Shown: positions 23,127 through 35,900 of the stretch, one piece after another | How positions within the stretch are numbered: the stretch's first letter is position 1 | How the letters are laid out: each line of letters starts with the position of its first letter | NCBI RefSeq assembly: GCF_963678635.1 | Contig: NC_087063.1 | Coordinates: 5,922,386-5,986,385 of the forward strand | Source: Symsagittifera roscoffensis | Lineage: Eukaryota; Xenacoelomorpha; Acoela; Convolutidae | Reading direction: 5' to 3' | Length of the DNA: 64,000 nucleotides | Program-made: the position numbers and the translations under genes | Notes under the pieces: model-generated | Told to the model about the DNA's origin: nothing | Databases searched by the model: none | Seen by the model: the letters and a program-made list of their open reading frames with translations, nothing else

Positions 23127-23680
23127 TTGTTCCGACTTTCGATACGAAAGTAACGGAATATTTGTGCTCGGGTGGGTTTTTTTTTTCTTCAGACAAATTT
23201 CGACTTTTTAACTAGCCATTTTCGACGGAAATTTTTTACATCTTTCGAAAGCTTTTGTTGTCCTGAGCTTAAATTTGAAAAGATATTTCACCTGTGATCA
23301 TTTTTCGTAAAGTTATGAGGGTTTAAAGATTGCCATTTTGGCTATTTTGACCAATTTGGGACAATTAACGCGCGATATAATTCGAGCTATTAACGCGTAA
23401 GCGGAGATATAATCCGTCTCAGAAATCGTTCCAAATTGGTTGAAAGAAGCTTATTTGCCATAATTGATTTGTTACAAGGAGCGAAATCTTTTGTTTTGTA
23501 CTTTATATGGCGTGTGGGGGGATGATTTTCAGAGAAAAAATTTTCAAATTTTAGAAAAAAAAGTTTTTCATTTTATTTTATTTCTTTTAATTTTTTTTTG
23601 TTGTTTATGTTATTACTGCTCCATAAACGTTAAAAGGCAGTCGGAATTTTCAGGGCTTCGCCCTGATACGAGCAGTCTTG
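23127..23680 (+). mobile_element. Helentron-like element, copy C (first of head-to-tail pair)
   Basis: Full length, ~554 bp. Left end TTGTTCCGACTTTCGATACG; right end CAGTCGGAATTTTCAGGG, the TTC-loop hairpin and GAGCAGTCTTG. The right subterminal repeat has lost its final C (GTCGGAATT). It is directly abutted by copy D with no spacer. Confidence 0.75.
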
Positions 23681-24226
23681 TTGTTCCGACTTTCGATACG
23701 AAAGTAACGGAATATTTGTGCTCGGGGTGGGTTTTGTTTTCTTCAGACAAATTTCGACTTTTTAACTAGCCACTTTTGACGGAAATTTTTTACATCATTC
23801 GAAAGCTATTGTTGTCCTGAGCTTAAATTTGAAAAGATATTTCACCTGTGATCATTTTTCGTAAAGTTATGAGGGTTTAAAGATTGCCATTTTGGCTATT
23901 TTGACCAATTTGGGACAATTAACGCGCGATATAATTCAAGCTATTAACGCGTAAGCGGAGATTTAATCCGTCTCAGAAATCGTTCCAAATTGGTTGAACG
24001 AAGCTTATTTGCCATAATTGATTTGTTACAAGGAACGAAATATCTCTTTTTGTACTTTATATGGCGTGTGGGGGGATGATTTTCATAAAAAATTTCAAAT
24101 TTTAGAAAAAAAACAATTTTCGTTTTATTTTAATTCTTTTAATTTTTTTATGTTGATACTGCTGCTCCATAAACCTGAAAGGCAGTCGGAACATTCAGGG
24201 TTTAGCCCTGATACGATCAGTCTTGT
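23681..24226 (+). mobile_element. Helentron-like element, copy D (second of head-to-tail pair)
   Basis: Full length, ~546 bp, same orientation as copy C and starting at its end. Right subterminal repeat AGTCGGAAC intact; the terminal hairpin is slightly altered (CAGGG-TTTAG-CCCTG). Internal sequence is close to copy C (shared GTGGGGGGATGATTTTCA), so the pair probably arose by tandem duplication or tandem replication. Confidence 0.75.
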
Positions 24227-24661
24227 TTAATTTTAGGACTGTTTTTACTTAACCAGCATCAGCAAATGTGCTAGTGAACAGATATGTAAATTAATTTGCG
24301 ACATCCATTCGAACCACCGGTTCAACGTGTGGTCAGTAATTTAGGCAGATGAAAACTAACTGTTCTCGATACAAACGCTAGCTATTGATGAAGAGTTCGA
24401 CAGCATCCCTCGTCATTAACGTATAAATTCTGAGTTCTTACCGTTAGTTTTATCGAAAATCTCTTACATTTGTCTTGAGCATCCTATGAAAAGATTGAAC
24501 AAATTTCAGCTATTTTTTGTCGCTTCTTTCGTTTTTATTCTTCTTGACATTGATTGGAATTTTTTCCCTTGATTTACTTTTTTCCTGACTCGTTGATTTG
24601 TTAAAGCAGTGATTCTTAATTCAATAAAACTGCAAGTTTTTTTGTAAGCCAGGAAGCTTTA
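24227..24661. other. Intergenic spacer between copies D and E
   Basis: About 430 bp of AT-rich sequence. Nothing recognised. Confidence 0.4.
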
Positions 24662-25156
24662 TTGTTCCGACTTTCGATACGAAAGTAACGGAATATTTGT
24701 GCTCGGGGTGGGTTTTTTTTTTTCTTCAGACAAATTTCGACTTTTTAACTAGCCATTTTTGACAGAATTTTTTTATATCATTCAAAAGGTTTTGTTTTCC
24801 TGAGCTTAAATTTGAAAAGATATTTCAAGTGTGATCATTTTACGTAAAGTTATGAGGGTTTTGGCCAATTTTGGACAATTAACGCGCGATATATTTCGCA
24901 CTATTAAAGGGTAAGCGGAGATTTAATCCGTCTTAGAAACTGTTCCAAATTGGTTGAAAGAAAGCTTATTTGCCATAATTGATTTGTTACAATGAGCGAA
25001 ATCTATTCTTTTCTACTTTATATGGCGTGTGGGGGGATGATTTTCCTTTTATTTTCTTACACTTAAATGTTAATGATATCCATGTTATTACTGCTCCATA
25101 AACCTTAAAAGGCAGTCGGAACATTCAGCGCTTCGCCTTGATACGAGCAGTCTTGT
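24662..25156 (+). mobile_element. Helentron-like element, copy E
   Basis: Same ends as copies C and D, ~495 bp, with internal deletions: it lacks the GCCATTTTGGCTATTTTGACC region and part of the T-rich right half. Right subterminal repeat AGTCGGAAC intact; hairpin has two changes (CAGCGCTTCGCCTTG). Confidence 0.7.
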
Positions 25157-26340
25157 TTTAACTTTTAGTATCTTCTCGCAAAAAAACCTTTCAAAAGCTA
25201 TCGCCGATTTGTTGTCATCTTTTTTTGCCCATTTTGACGAGATCTGAAAACTCTACGTTATCTATTTAAAAAAACAATGATGCTTTTTCTATTTTTATTT
25301 GAGTCAGGAAAAATATTTTTCAATCTGAAGCAAAGGATAAAATAACTTTCGAGCCGAAGTTGTTTTGAGATCACAGAAAACTAGTCAAAAACAAACCTTA
25401 TCTAATTTGATCTTTCGATCATCGCCGTTTTTTGTTAATAAACAGTCTATACAATTTTCTGATGTTTTACTACGTCGGTTTGCAGCTTTAATCATAAGCA
25501 GGAATTCAAATCCATTTGCTGTTGTTGTGTCCATCTATGAATGAAGAAATTTAATTTTTCATAGTGTTCCGGTAATTTTTTGCCGCGTAAGACTTTATTG
25601 AGTTTGATGCTGAGCAGAACTTTTATGTACAGCTCATCAAATTATATAACAGAGTTGATATGCTAACGCAAAGTTAAAATTATTGTCAACAACATTTCAG
25701 AAAGATTCGGTAAACCACTATTGATGTTGTCTATTACTTTAACTTTTAGTGCGATCTGTATCATAAATCCTCTGCCCCTGATTTTTCTAGACATTAAACA
25801 GATAATATGAAAATTTTTGTCTATCGACTTGTTGACATTATCATTTTCCTTACGTCTGATTTTTGCACGAATTAGTACAGCTACTAGGAGCCCGAGACTA
25901 AATACAAAAGTTTCTAAATCTTTGTGATGTTTTTTTTAAACGTGCCGCTGAATTAACGCTAGCACCATGAGTTATTTCGCCAATTGGTTTCTGATGACGT
26001 TCAAAATTTCGAATCCTTTTTTTCCAGTTGAAACCCGAAAAATATCATCAAAATGATTTTCTACACAGATTCAGACAATCAACCATAGATGATTTTTCTT
26101 CGCGTGGAGGAAATTTAATATACATTATAGTAGCTACACTGCAGCAGGGTTTCAGTCAAGAAACTGAGATTGGCATCCTATCATCATATAAGTTACTCAA
26201 AGTAATTAGGTTTATTGTACGCAAAATAATTCATGGGAAGTCAAGTGCAATATTTCAACGAAAACTTTGTTTTCTGGCAACTAAAAAAACGCGATGTGTG
26301 AATTACTTCCTGTATACAGCACAAGTGTTCGGTATGTTTT
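25157..26340. other. Intergenic, nothing recognised
   Basis: AT-rich. A 104-codon plus-strand ORF (26028-26342) follows a TTTTTCCAG tract, but its protein matches no family I know and its composition is not clearly coding. Confidence 0.4.
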
Positions 26341-26430
26341 AGTGCAGTATTTGAAACACTAGTGCAATATTTGAAACACTAATTAAATTTATGGAAAGTT
26401 AGTGCAATATTTGAAACTCTAGTGCAATTA
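26341..26430. repeat. 20-bp minisatellite
   Basis: Four and a half consecutive 20-bp units of type AGTGCAATATTTGAAACACT. The third is diverged and the last is truncated. Confidence 0.85.
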
Positions 26431-26463
26431 TTATCCGACAGCAATCAAACAAAACAAACTAAA

Positions 26464-26979
26464 AACAAGACTACTCGTATCAGGGCGAAGCTCTAGATGC
26501 TCCGACTGCCTTTTAAGGTCTTTGGACCAGTAATAATATGAAAAAAAACTGTATTAAACTAATTTGAAACTTTTTTTTCAAACTTGTGATTTTTTAAGAA
26601 AAACATCCCTCCACACGCCCTATGCAGTACAACCTGATAGATTTTGCTCCCGGTAACAAATCAAGTATGACAATTAAGCTGCCTTCAACCAATTTGAAAC
26701 GATTTATAAGACGGATTAAATCTCCGCTTACGCGTTAATAGCGCGAAATATATCGCGCGTTAGTTGTAGCAAATTGACCAAAATGGTATCATTTAAATCC
26801 CTGTAACTTGACAAAAAAATTATCACAGGTGAAATATTTTTTCAAATCTAAGCTCAAGACATTAAAGATTTTTGATGATAAAAAAAAATTTCAAAATTGA
26901 CTAGTTAAAAAGCCGAATTTTGTCTGAAGAAAAAAAACAACTCGAGCACAAATATTCCAGTGCGAAAGTCGGAAGAATA
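26464..26979 (-). mobile_element. Helentron-like element, copy F, at the left edge of the array
   Basis: Nearly full-length minus-strand copy. The right end is at 26464 (AACAAGACTACTCGTATCAGGG) and the left end at about 26979 (GAAAGTCGGAAGAATAA). It is the only complete copy adjoining the array; every array unit carries a shortened version of its left part. The left subterminal repeat is altered in the same way (GTCGGAAGAATAA) here and in all inner units, so this copy belongs to the array's own lineage. Confidence 0.7.
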
Positions 26980-29900
26980 ATAAATATAGAATTTGCTTAT
27001 CTACAAGAGATATATCAATCATTACAGAATGAGCATTTCCGAAAAATTAACTATTGCGCTTGACGCACGCGACGAAGTTTTTCAATCCAGCTTGCTTCAA
27101 TGGCAGTCAAATTTAAAACCGATAAAATCGACCAGGGATGGATTAGGAGGGGGACAGGAGCGGACTCCACTTCCCTCAGGGATTCGACTTTTTCACCAAC
27201 CAAGGGCCTCACATTGGTAGCACGCGCAGAAAAAAGGTGATTTTTTCAAAATTTACAAAAAATTCCCAAAAACCGTCTTTTTTGACCTGTTTTTCAAAAA
27301 ATTGCCTGTAAGATAAAATTGATTCTAAGAAAACTAAAATAATTCATATGAGCTATAATTTTGCGTTCTATGTTATAAGTTTTAAAAACAACTGCAAGTA
27401 ACTTGGTGCAAATTTTTAACAATTTGTCGAAAATAGTCAAAAAATGTTTAAAAAAGTAGTGTCTAGCGCAGCTCGGTTACGTTTTGCGAGATTGATATTA
27501 GAAATTTTGGCACGTTACAAAAATTAGAAGCGGAAAATTTTTGCCGGAAAATTACATATGATAATTAAAGCATGTCACAAACTAACCGATGCCAATAAAT
27601 AAACATTGGTAATATACTTTTAGAATATCAAGTTATTCGGTTCTGTGACACTCAAACTTTCTTTAAACACTACAGGAATTGAACGAAAAATATACCATAC
27701 AACTCTATGGAATGAAAAAAAACAGTTACTTCCAAAGATATGTAAAAGTGTATGAAAAATTTATGATACGTGTTTTTTTGCATAGGTTGTATAATCAAAA
27801 CTGTATGAAAAGCATTATTTTATCATGAATGCCCAATTGACCTAGTATCACCTTTACGTAAAAGCGTATTTTTTTCATCTTGGGTTATTTTTTTTCAAAA
27901 GGCCAGTCTTAAATTGTTCTACAATTTCATGAACTTTTAATATACAACAGAAAATGATAAAATTGGCTCCTAGTTATTGCAAATGAGTTTCTTTCAATAA
28001 ATTCGAAACTATTTCTCAGACGGATTCAGTCTCCGCTTACGCGTTAATAGCGCAAAATGAATTGCATTAGTTGTCCCAAATTCGCCAAAATGGTAACCTT
28101 TAAACCCCTTTAACTTGATGAAAATTTATCACAGGTGAAATATTTTTTCAAATCTAAGCTCAAGACATTAAAGTTTTTTGATGACAAAAAAAATCTTTCA
28201 AAATTGACTAGTTAAAAAGCCGAATTTTGTCTGAAGAAAAAAAACAACTCGAGCACAAATATTCCAGTACGAAAGTCGGAAGAATAAAAAATATAGAATT
28301 TGCTTATCTACAAGAGATATATCAATCATTACAGAATGAGCATTTCCGAAAAATTAACTATTGCGCTTGACGCACGCGACGAAGTTTTTCAATCCAGCTT
28401 GCTTCAATGGCAGTCAAATTTAAAACCGATAAAATCGACCAGGGATGGATTAGGAGGGGGACAGGAGCGGACTCCACTTCCCTCAGGGATTCGACTTTTT
28501 CAGCAACCAAAGGGCCTCACATTGGTAGCGCGCGCAGAAAAAAGGTGATTTTTTTCAAAATTTACAAAAAATTCCCAAAAACCGTCTTTTTTGACCTGTT
28601 TTTCAAAAAATTGCCTGTAAGATAAAATTGATTCTAAGAAAACTAAAATAATTCATATGAGCTATAATTTTGCGTTCTATGTTATAAGTTTTAAAAACAA
28701 CTGCAAGTAACTTGGTGCAAATTTTTAACAATTTGTCAGAAATAGTCAAAAATTGTTTAAAAAAGTAGTGTCTAGCGCAGCTCGGTTACGTTTTGCGAGA
28801 TTGATATTAGAAATTTTGGCACGTTACAAAAATTAGAAGCGGAAAATTTTTGCCGGAAAATTAGATATGATAATTAAAGCACGTCACAAACTAACCGATG
28901 CCAATAAATAAACATTGGTAATATACTTTTAGAATATCAAGGTATTCGGTTCTGGGACACTCAAACTTTCTTTAAACACTACAGGAATTGAACAAAAAAC
29001 ATATCATACAACTCTATGGAATGAAAAAAAAACAGTTACTTCCAAAGATATGTAAAAGTGTATGAAAAATTTATGATACGTGTTTTTTTGCATAGGTTGT
29101 ATAATCAAAACTGTATGAAAAGCATTATTTTATCATGAATGCCCAATTGACCTATTATCACCTTTACGTAAAAGCGTATTTTTTTCATCTTGGGTTAGTT
29201 TTTTTTAAAAGGCCAGTCTTAAATTGTTCTACAATTTCATGAACTTTTAATTTACAACAGAAAATGATAATTTTGGCTCCTAGTTATTGCAAATGAGTTT
29301 CTTTCAATAAATTCGAAACTATTTCTCAGACGGATTCAGTCTCCGCTTACGCGTTAATAGCGCAAAATGAATCGCATTAGTTGTCCCAAATTGGCCAAAA
29401 TGGTAACCCTTGAACCCCTTTAACTTGATGAAAAATTATCACAGGTGAAATATGTTTTCAAATCTAAGCTCAAGACATTAAAGTTTTTTGATGATAAAAA
29501 AAATCTTTCAAAATTGACTAGTTAAAAAGCCGAATTTTTTCTGAAGAAAAAAAAACAACTCGAGCACAAATATTCCAGTACGAAAGTCGGAAGAATAATA
29601 AATATAGAATTTGCTTATCTACAAGAGATATATCAATCATTACAGAATGAGCATTTCCGAAAAATTAACTATTGCGCTTGACGCACGCGACGAAGTTTTT
29701 CAATCCAGCTTGCTTCAATGGTAGTCAAATTTAAAACCGATAAAATCGACCAGGGATGGATTAGAAGGGGGACAGGAGCGGACTCCACTTCCCTCAGGGA
29801 TTCGACTTTTTCACCAACCAAAAGGCCTCACATTGGTAGCGCGCGCAGAAAAAAGGTGACTTTTTTCAAAATTTACCAAAAATTCCCAAAAACCGTCTTT

Positions 29901-32900
29901 TTTGACCTGTTTTTCAAAAAACTGCCTGTAAGATAAAATTGATTCTAAGAAAACTAAAATAATTCATATGAGCTATAATTTTGCGTTCTATGTTATAAGT
30001 TTTAAAAACAACTGCAAGTAACTTGGTGCAAATTTTTAACAATTTGTCGAAAATAGTCAAAAAATGTTTAAAAAAGTAGTGTCTAGCGCAGCTCGGTTAT
30101 GTTTTGCGAGATTGATATTAGAAATTTTGGCACGTTACAAAAATTAGAAGCGGAAAATTTTTGCCGGAAAATTAGATATCATAATTAAAGCACGTCACAT
30201 ACTAACCGATGCCAATAAATAAACATTGGTAATATACTTTTAGAATAACAAGGTATTCGGTTCTGTGACACTCAAACTTTCTTTAAACACTACAGGAATT
30301 GAACGAAAAACATATCATACAACTCTATGGAATGAAAAAAAAACAGTTACTTCCAAAGATATGTAAAAGTGTGTGAAAAATTTATGATACGTGTTTTTTG
30401 CATAGGTTGTATAATCAAAACTGTATGAAAAGCATTATTTTATCATGAATGCCCAATTGACCTGGTATCACCTTTACGTAAAAGCGTATTTTTTTCATCT
30501 TGGGTTAGTTTTTTTTTAAAAGGCCAGTCTTAAATTGTTCTACAATTTCATGAACTTTTAATATACAACAGAAAATGATAAATTTGGCTCCTAGTTATTG
30601 CAAATGAGTTTCTTTCAATAAATTCGAAACTATTTCTCAGACGGATTCAGTCTCCGCTTACGCGTTAATAGCGCAAAATGAATCGCATTAGTTGTCCCAA
30701 ATTGGCCAAAATGGTAACCTTTAAACCCCTTTAACTTGATGAAAAATTATCACAGGTGAAATATTTTTTCAAATCTAAGCTCAAGACATTAAAGTTTTTT
30801 GATGATACAAAAAATCTTTCAAAATTGACTAGTTAAAAAGCCGACTTTTGTCTGAAGAAAAAAACAACTCGAGCACAAATATTCCAGTACGAAAGTCGGA
30901 AGAATAATAAAAATAGAATTTGCTTATCTACAAGAGATATATCAATCATTACAGAATGAGCATTTCCGAAAAATTAACTATTGCACTTGACGCACGCGAC
31001 GAAGTTTTTCAATCCAGCTTGCTTCAATGGCAGTCAAATTTAAAACCGATAAAATCGACCAGGGATGGATTAGGAGGGGGACAGGAGCGGACTCCACTTC
31101 CCTCAGGGATTCGATTTTTTCACCAACCAAAGGGCCTCACATTGGTAGCGCGCGCAGAAAAAAGGTGACTTTTTTCAAAATTTACAAAAAATTCCCAAAA
31201 ACCGTCTTTTTTGACCTGTTTTTCAAAAAATTGCCTGTAAGATAAAATTGATTCTAAGAAAATTAAAATAATTCATATGAGCTATAATTTTGCGTTTTAT
31301 GTTATAAGTTTTAAAAACAACTGCAAGTAACTTGGTGCAAATTTTTAACAATTTGTCAAAAATAGTCAAAAATTGTTTAAAAAAGTAGTGTCTAGCGCAG
31401 CTCGGTTATGTTTTGCGAGATTGATATTAGAAATTTTGGCACGTTACAAAAATTAGAAGCGGAAAATTTTTGCCGGAAAATTAGATATCATAATTAAAGC
31501 ACGTCACATACTAACCGATGCCAATAAATAAACATTGGTAATATACTTTTAGAATAACAAGGTATTCGGTTCTGTGACACTCAAACTTTCTTTAAACACT
31601 ACAGGAATTGAACGAAAAACATATCATACAACTCTATGGAATGAAAAAAAAACAGTTACTTCCAAAGATATGTAAAAGTGTGTGAAAAATTTATGATACG
31701 TGTTTTTTGCATAGGTTGTATAATCAAAACTGTATGAAAAGCATTATTTTATCATGAATGCCCAATTGACCTAGTATCACCTTTACGTAAAAGCGTATTT
31801 TTTTCATCTTGGGTTAGTTTTTTTTAAAAGGCCAGTCTTAAATTGTTCTAAAATTTCATGAACTTTTAATATACAACAGAAAATGATAAATTTGGCTCCT
31901 AGTTATTGCAAATGAGTTTCTTTCAATAAATTCGAAACTATTTCTCAGACGGATTCAGTCTCCGCTTACGCGTTAATAGCGCAAAATGAATCGCATTAGT
32001 TGTCCCAAATTGGCCAAAATGGTAACCTTTAAACCCCTTTAACTTGATGAAAAATTATCACAGGTGAAATATTTTTTCAAATCTAAGCTCAAGACATTAA
32101 AGTTTTTTGATGATACAAAAAATCTTTCAAAATTGACTAGTTAAAAAGCCGACTTTTGTCTGAAGAAAAAAACAACTCGAGCACAAATATTCCAGTACGA
32201 AAGTCGGAAGAATAATAAAAATAGAATTTGCTTATCTACAAGAGATATATCAATCATTACAGAATGAGCATTTCCGAAAAATTAACTATTGCACTTGACG
32301 CACGCGACGAAGTTTTTCAATCCAGCTTGCTTCAATGGCAGTCAAATTTAAAACCGATAAAATCGACCAGGGATGGATTAGGAGGGGGACAGGAGCGGAC
32401 TCCACTTCCCTCAGGGATTCGATTTTTTCACCAACCAAAGGGCCTCACATTGGTAGCGCGCGCAGAAAAAAGGTGACTTTTTTCAAAATTTACAAAAAAT
32501 TCCCAAAAACCGTCTTTTTTGACCTGTTTTTCAAAAAATTGCCTGTAAGATAAAATTGATTCTAAGAAAATTAAAATAATTCATATGAGCTATAATTTTG
32601 CGTTCTATGTTATAAGTTTTAAAAACAACTGCAAGTAACTTGGTGCAAATTTTTAACAATTTGTCAAAAATAGTCAAAAATTGTTTAAAAAAGTAGTGTC
32701 TAGCGCAGCTCGGTTACGTTTTGCGAGATTGATATTAGAAATTTTGGCACGTTACAAAAATTAGAAGCGGAAAATTTTTGCCGGAAAATTAGATATGATA
32801 ATTAAAGCACGTCACAAACTAACCGATGCCAATAAATAAACATTGGTAATATACTTTTAGAATATCAAGGTATTCGGTTCTGTGACACTCAAACTTTCTT

Positions 32901-35900
32901 TAAACACTACAGGAATTGAACAAAAAACATATCATACAACTCTATGGAAGGAAAAAAAACAGTTACTTCCAAAGATATGTAAAAGTGTATGAAAAATTTA
33001 TGATACGTGTTTTTTTTGCATAGGTTGTATAATCAAAACTGTATGAAAAGCATTATTTTATCATGAATACCCAATTGACCTAGTATCACCTTTACGTAAA
33101 AGCGTATTTTTTTCATCTTGGGTTATTTATTTTTAAAAGGCCAGTCTTAAATTGTTCTACAATTTCATGAACTTTTATTATACAACAGAAAATGATAAAT
33201 TTGGCTCCTAGTTATTGCAAATGAGTTTCTTTCAATAAATTCGAAACTATTTCTCAGACGGATTCAGTCTCCGCTTACGCGTTAATAGCGCAAAATGAAT
33301 CGCATTAGTTGTCCCAAATTGGCCAAAATGGTAACCTTTAAACCCCTTTAACTTGATGAAAAATTATCACAAGTGAAATATTTTTTCAAATCTAAGCTCA
33401 AGACATTAAAGTTTTTTGATGATAAAAAAAAATCTTTCAAAATTGACTAGTTAAAAAGCCGAATTTTGTCTGAAGAAAAAAAACAACTCGAGCACAAATA
33501 TTCCAGTACGAAAGTCGGAAGAATAATAAATATAGAATTTGCTTATCTACAAGAGATATATCAATCATTACAGAATGAGCATTTCCGAAAAATTACCTAT
33601 TGCGCTTGACGCACGCGACGAAGTTTTTCAATCCAGCTTGCTTCAATGGCAGTCAAATTTAAAACCGATAAAATCGACCAGGGATGGATTAGGAGGGGGA
33701 CAGGAGCGGACTCCACTTCCCTCAGGGATTCGACTTTTTCACCAACCAAAGGGCCTCACATTGGTAGCGCGCGCAGAAAAAAGGTGACTTTTTTCAAAAT
33801 TTACAAAAAATTCCCAAAAACCGTCTTTTTTGACCTGTTTTTCAAAAAATTGCCTGTAAGATAAAATTGATTCTAAGAAAACTAAAATAATTCATATGAG
33901 CTATAATTTTGCGTTCTATGTTATAAGTTTTAAAAACAACTGCAAGTAACTTGGTGCAAGTTTTTAACAATTTGTCAAAAATAGTCAAAAATTGTTTAAA
34001 AAAGTAGTGTCTAGCGCAGCTCGGTTACGTTTTGCGAGATTGATATTAGAAATTTTGGCACGTTACAAAAATAAGAAGCGGAAAATTTTTGCCGGAAAAT
34101 TAGATATGATAATTAAAGCACGTCACAAACTAACCGATGCCAATAAATAAACATTGGTAAAATACTTTTAGAATATCAAGGTATTCAGTTCTGTGACACT
34201 CAAACTTTCTTTAAACACTACAGGAATTGAACGAAAAACATATCATACAACTCTATGGAATGAAAAAAAAACAGTTACTTCCAAAGATATGTAAAAGTAT
34301 AAGAAAAATTTATGATACGTGTTTTTTTGCATAGGTTGTATAATCAAAACTGTATGAAAAGCATTATTTTATCACGAATGCCCAATTGACCAGTATCACC
34401 TTTACGTAAAAGCGTATTTTTTTCATCTTTGGTTAGTTTTTTTTAAAAGGCCAGTCTTAAATTGTTCTACACTTTCATGAACTTTTAATATACAACAGAA
34501 AATGATAAATTTGGCTCCTAGTTATTGCAAATGAGTTTCTTTTAATAAATTCGAAACTATTTCTCAGACGGATTCAGTCTCCGCTTACGCGTTAATAGCG
34601 CAAAATGAATCGCATTAGTTGTCCCAAATTAGCCAAAATAGTAACCTTTAAACCCCTTTAACTTGATGAAAAATTATCACAGGTGAAATATTTTTTCAAA
34701 TCTAAGCTCAAGACATTAAAGTTTTTTGATGATAAAAAAAATTCTTTCAAAATTGACTAGTTAAAAAGCCGAATTTTGTCTGAAGAAAAAAAACAACTCG
34801 AGCACAAATATTCCAGTACGAAAGTCGGAAGAATAATAAATATAGAATTTGCTTATCTACAAGAGATATATCAATCATTACAGAATGAGCATTTCCGAAA
34901 AATTAACTATTGCGCTCGACGCACGCGACGAAGTTTTTCAATCCAGCTTGCTTCAATGGCAGTCAAATTTAAAACCGATAAAATCGACCAGGGATGGATT
35001 AGGAGGGGGACAGGAGCGGACTCCACTTCCCTCAGTGATTCGACTTTTTCACCAACCAAAGGGCCTCACATTGGTAGCGCGCGCAGAAAAAAGGAGACTT
35101 TTTTCAAAATTTACAAAAAATTCCCAAAAACCGTCTTTTTTGACCTGTTTTTTAAAAAATTGCCTGTAAGATAAAATTGATTCTAAGAAAACTAAAATAA
35201 TTCATATGAGCTATAATTTTGCGTTCTATGTTATAAGTTTTAAAAACAACTGCAAGTAACTTGGTGCAAATTTTTAACAATTTGTCAAAAATAGTCAAAA
35301 ATTGTTTAAAAAAGTAGTGTCGAGCGCAGCTCGGTTACGTTTTGCGAGATTGATATTAGAAATTTTGGCACGTTACAAAAATTAGAAGCGGAAAATTTTT
35401 GCCGGAAAATTAGATATGATAATTAAAGCTCGTCACAAACTAACCGATGCCAATAAATAAACATTGGTAATATACTTTTAGAATATCAAGGTATTCGGTT
35501 CTGTGACACTCAAACTTTCTTTAAACACTACAGGAATTGAACGAAAAACATATCATACAACTCTATGGAATGAAAAAAAAAACAGTTACTTCCAAAGATA
35601 TGTAAAAGTGTATGAAAAATTTATGATACGTGTTTTTTTGCATAGGTTGTATAATCAAAACTGTATGAAAAGCATTATTTTATCATGAATGCCCAATTGA
35701 CCTAGTATCACCTTTACGTAAAAGCGTATTTTTTTCATCGTGGGTTAGTTTTTTTTAAAAGGCCAGTCTTAAATTGTTCTACAATTTCATGAACTTTTAA
35801 TATACAACAGAAAATGATAAATTTGGCTCCTAGTTATTGCAAATGAGTTTCTTTCAATTAATTCGAAACTATTTCTCAGACGGATTCAGTCTCCGCTTAC

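Noticed and set aside
26028-26342. 104-codon ORF after a splice-acceptor-like tract
   Set aside because: No recognised family, no matching donor or second exon, and its end overlaps the minisatellite region.
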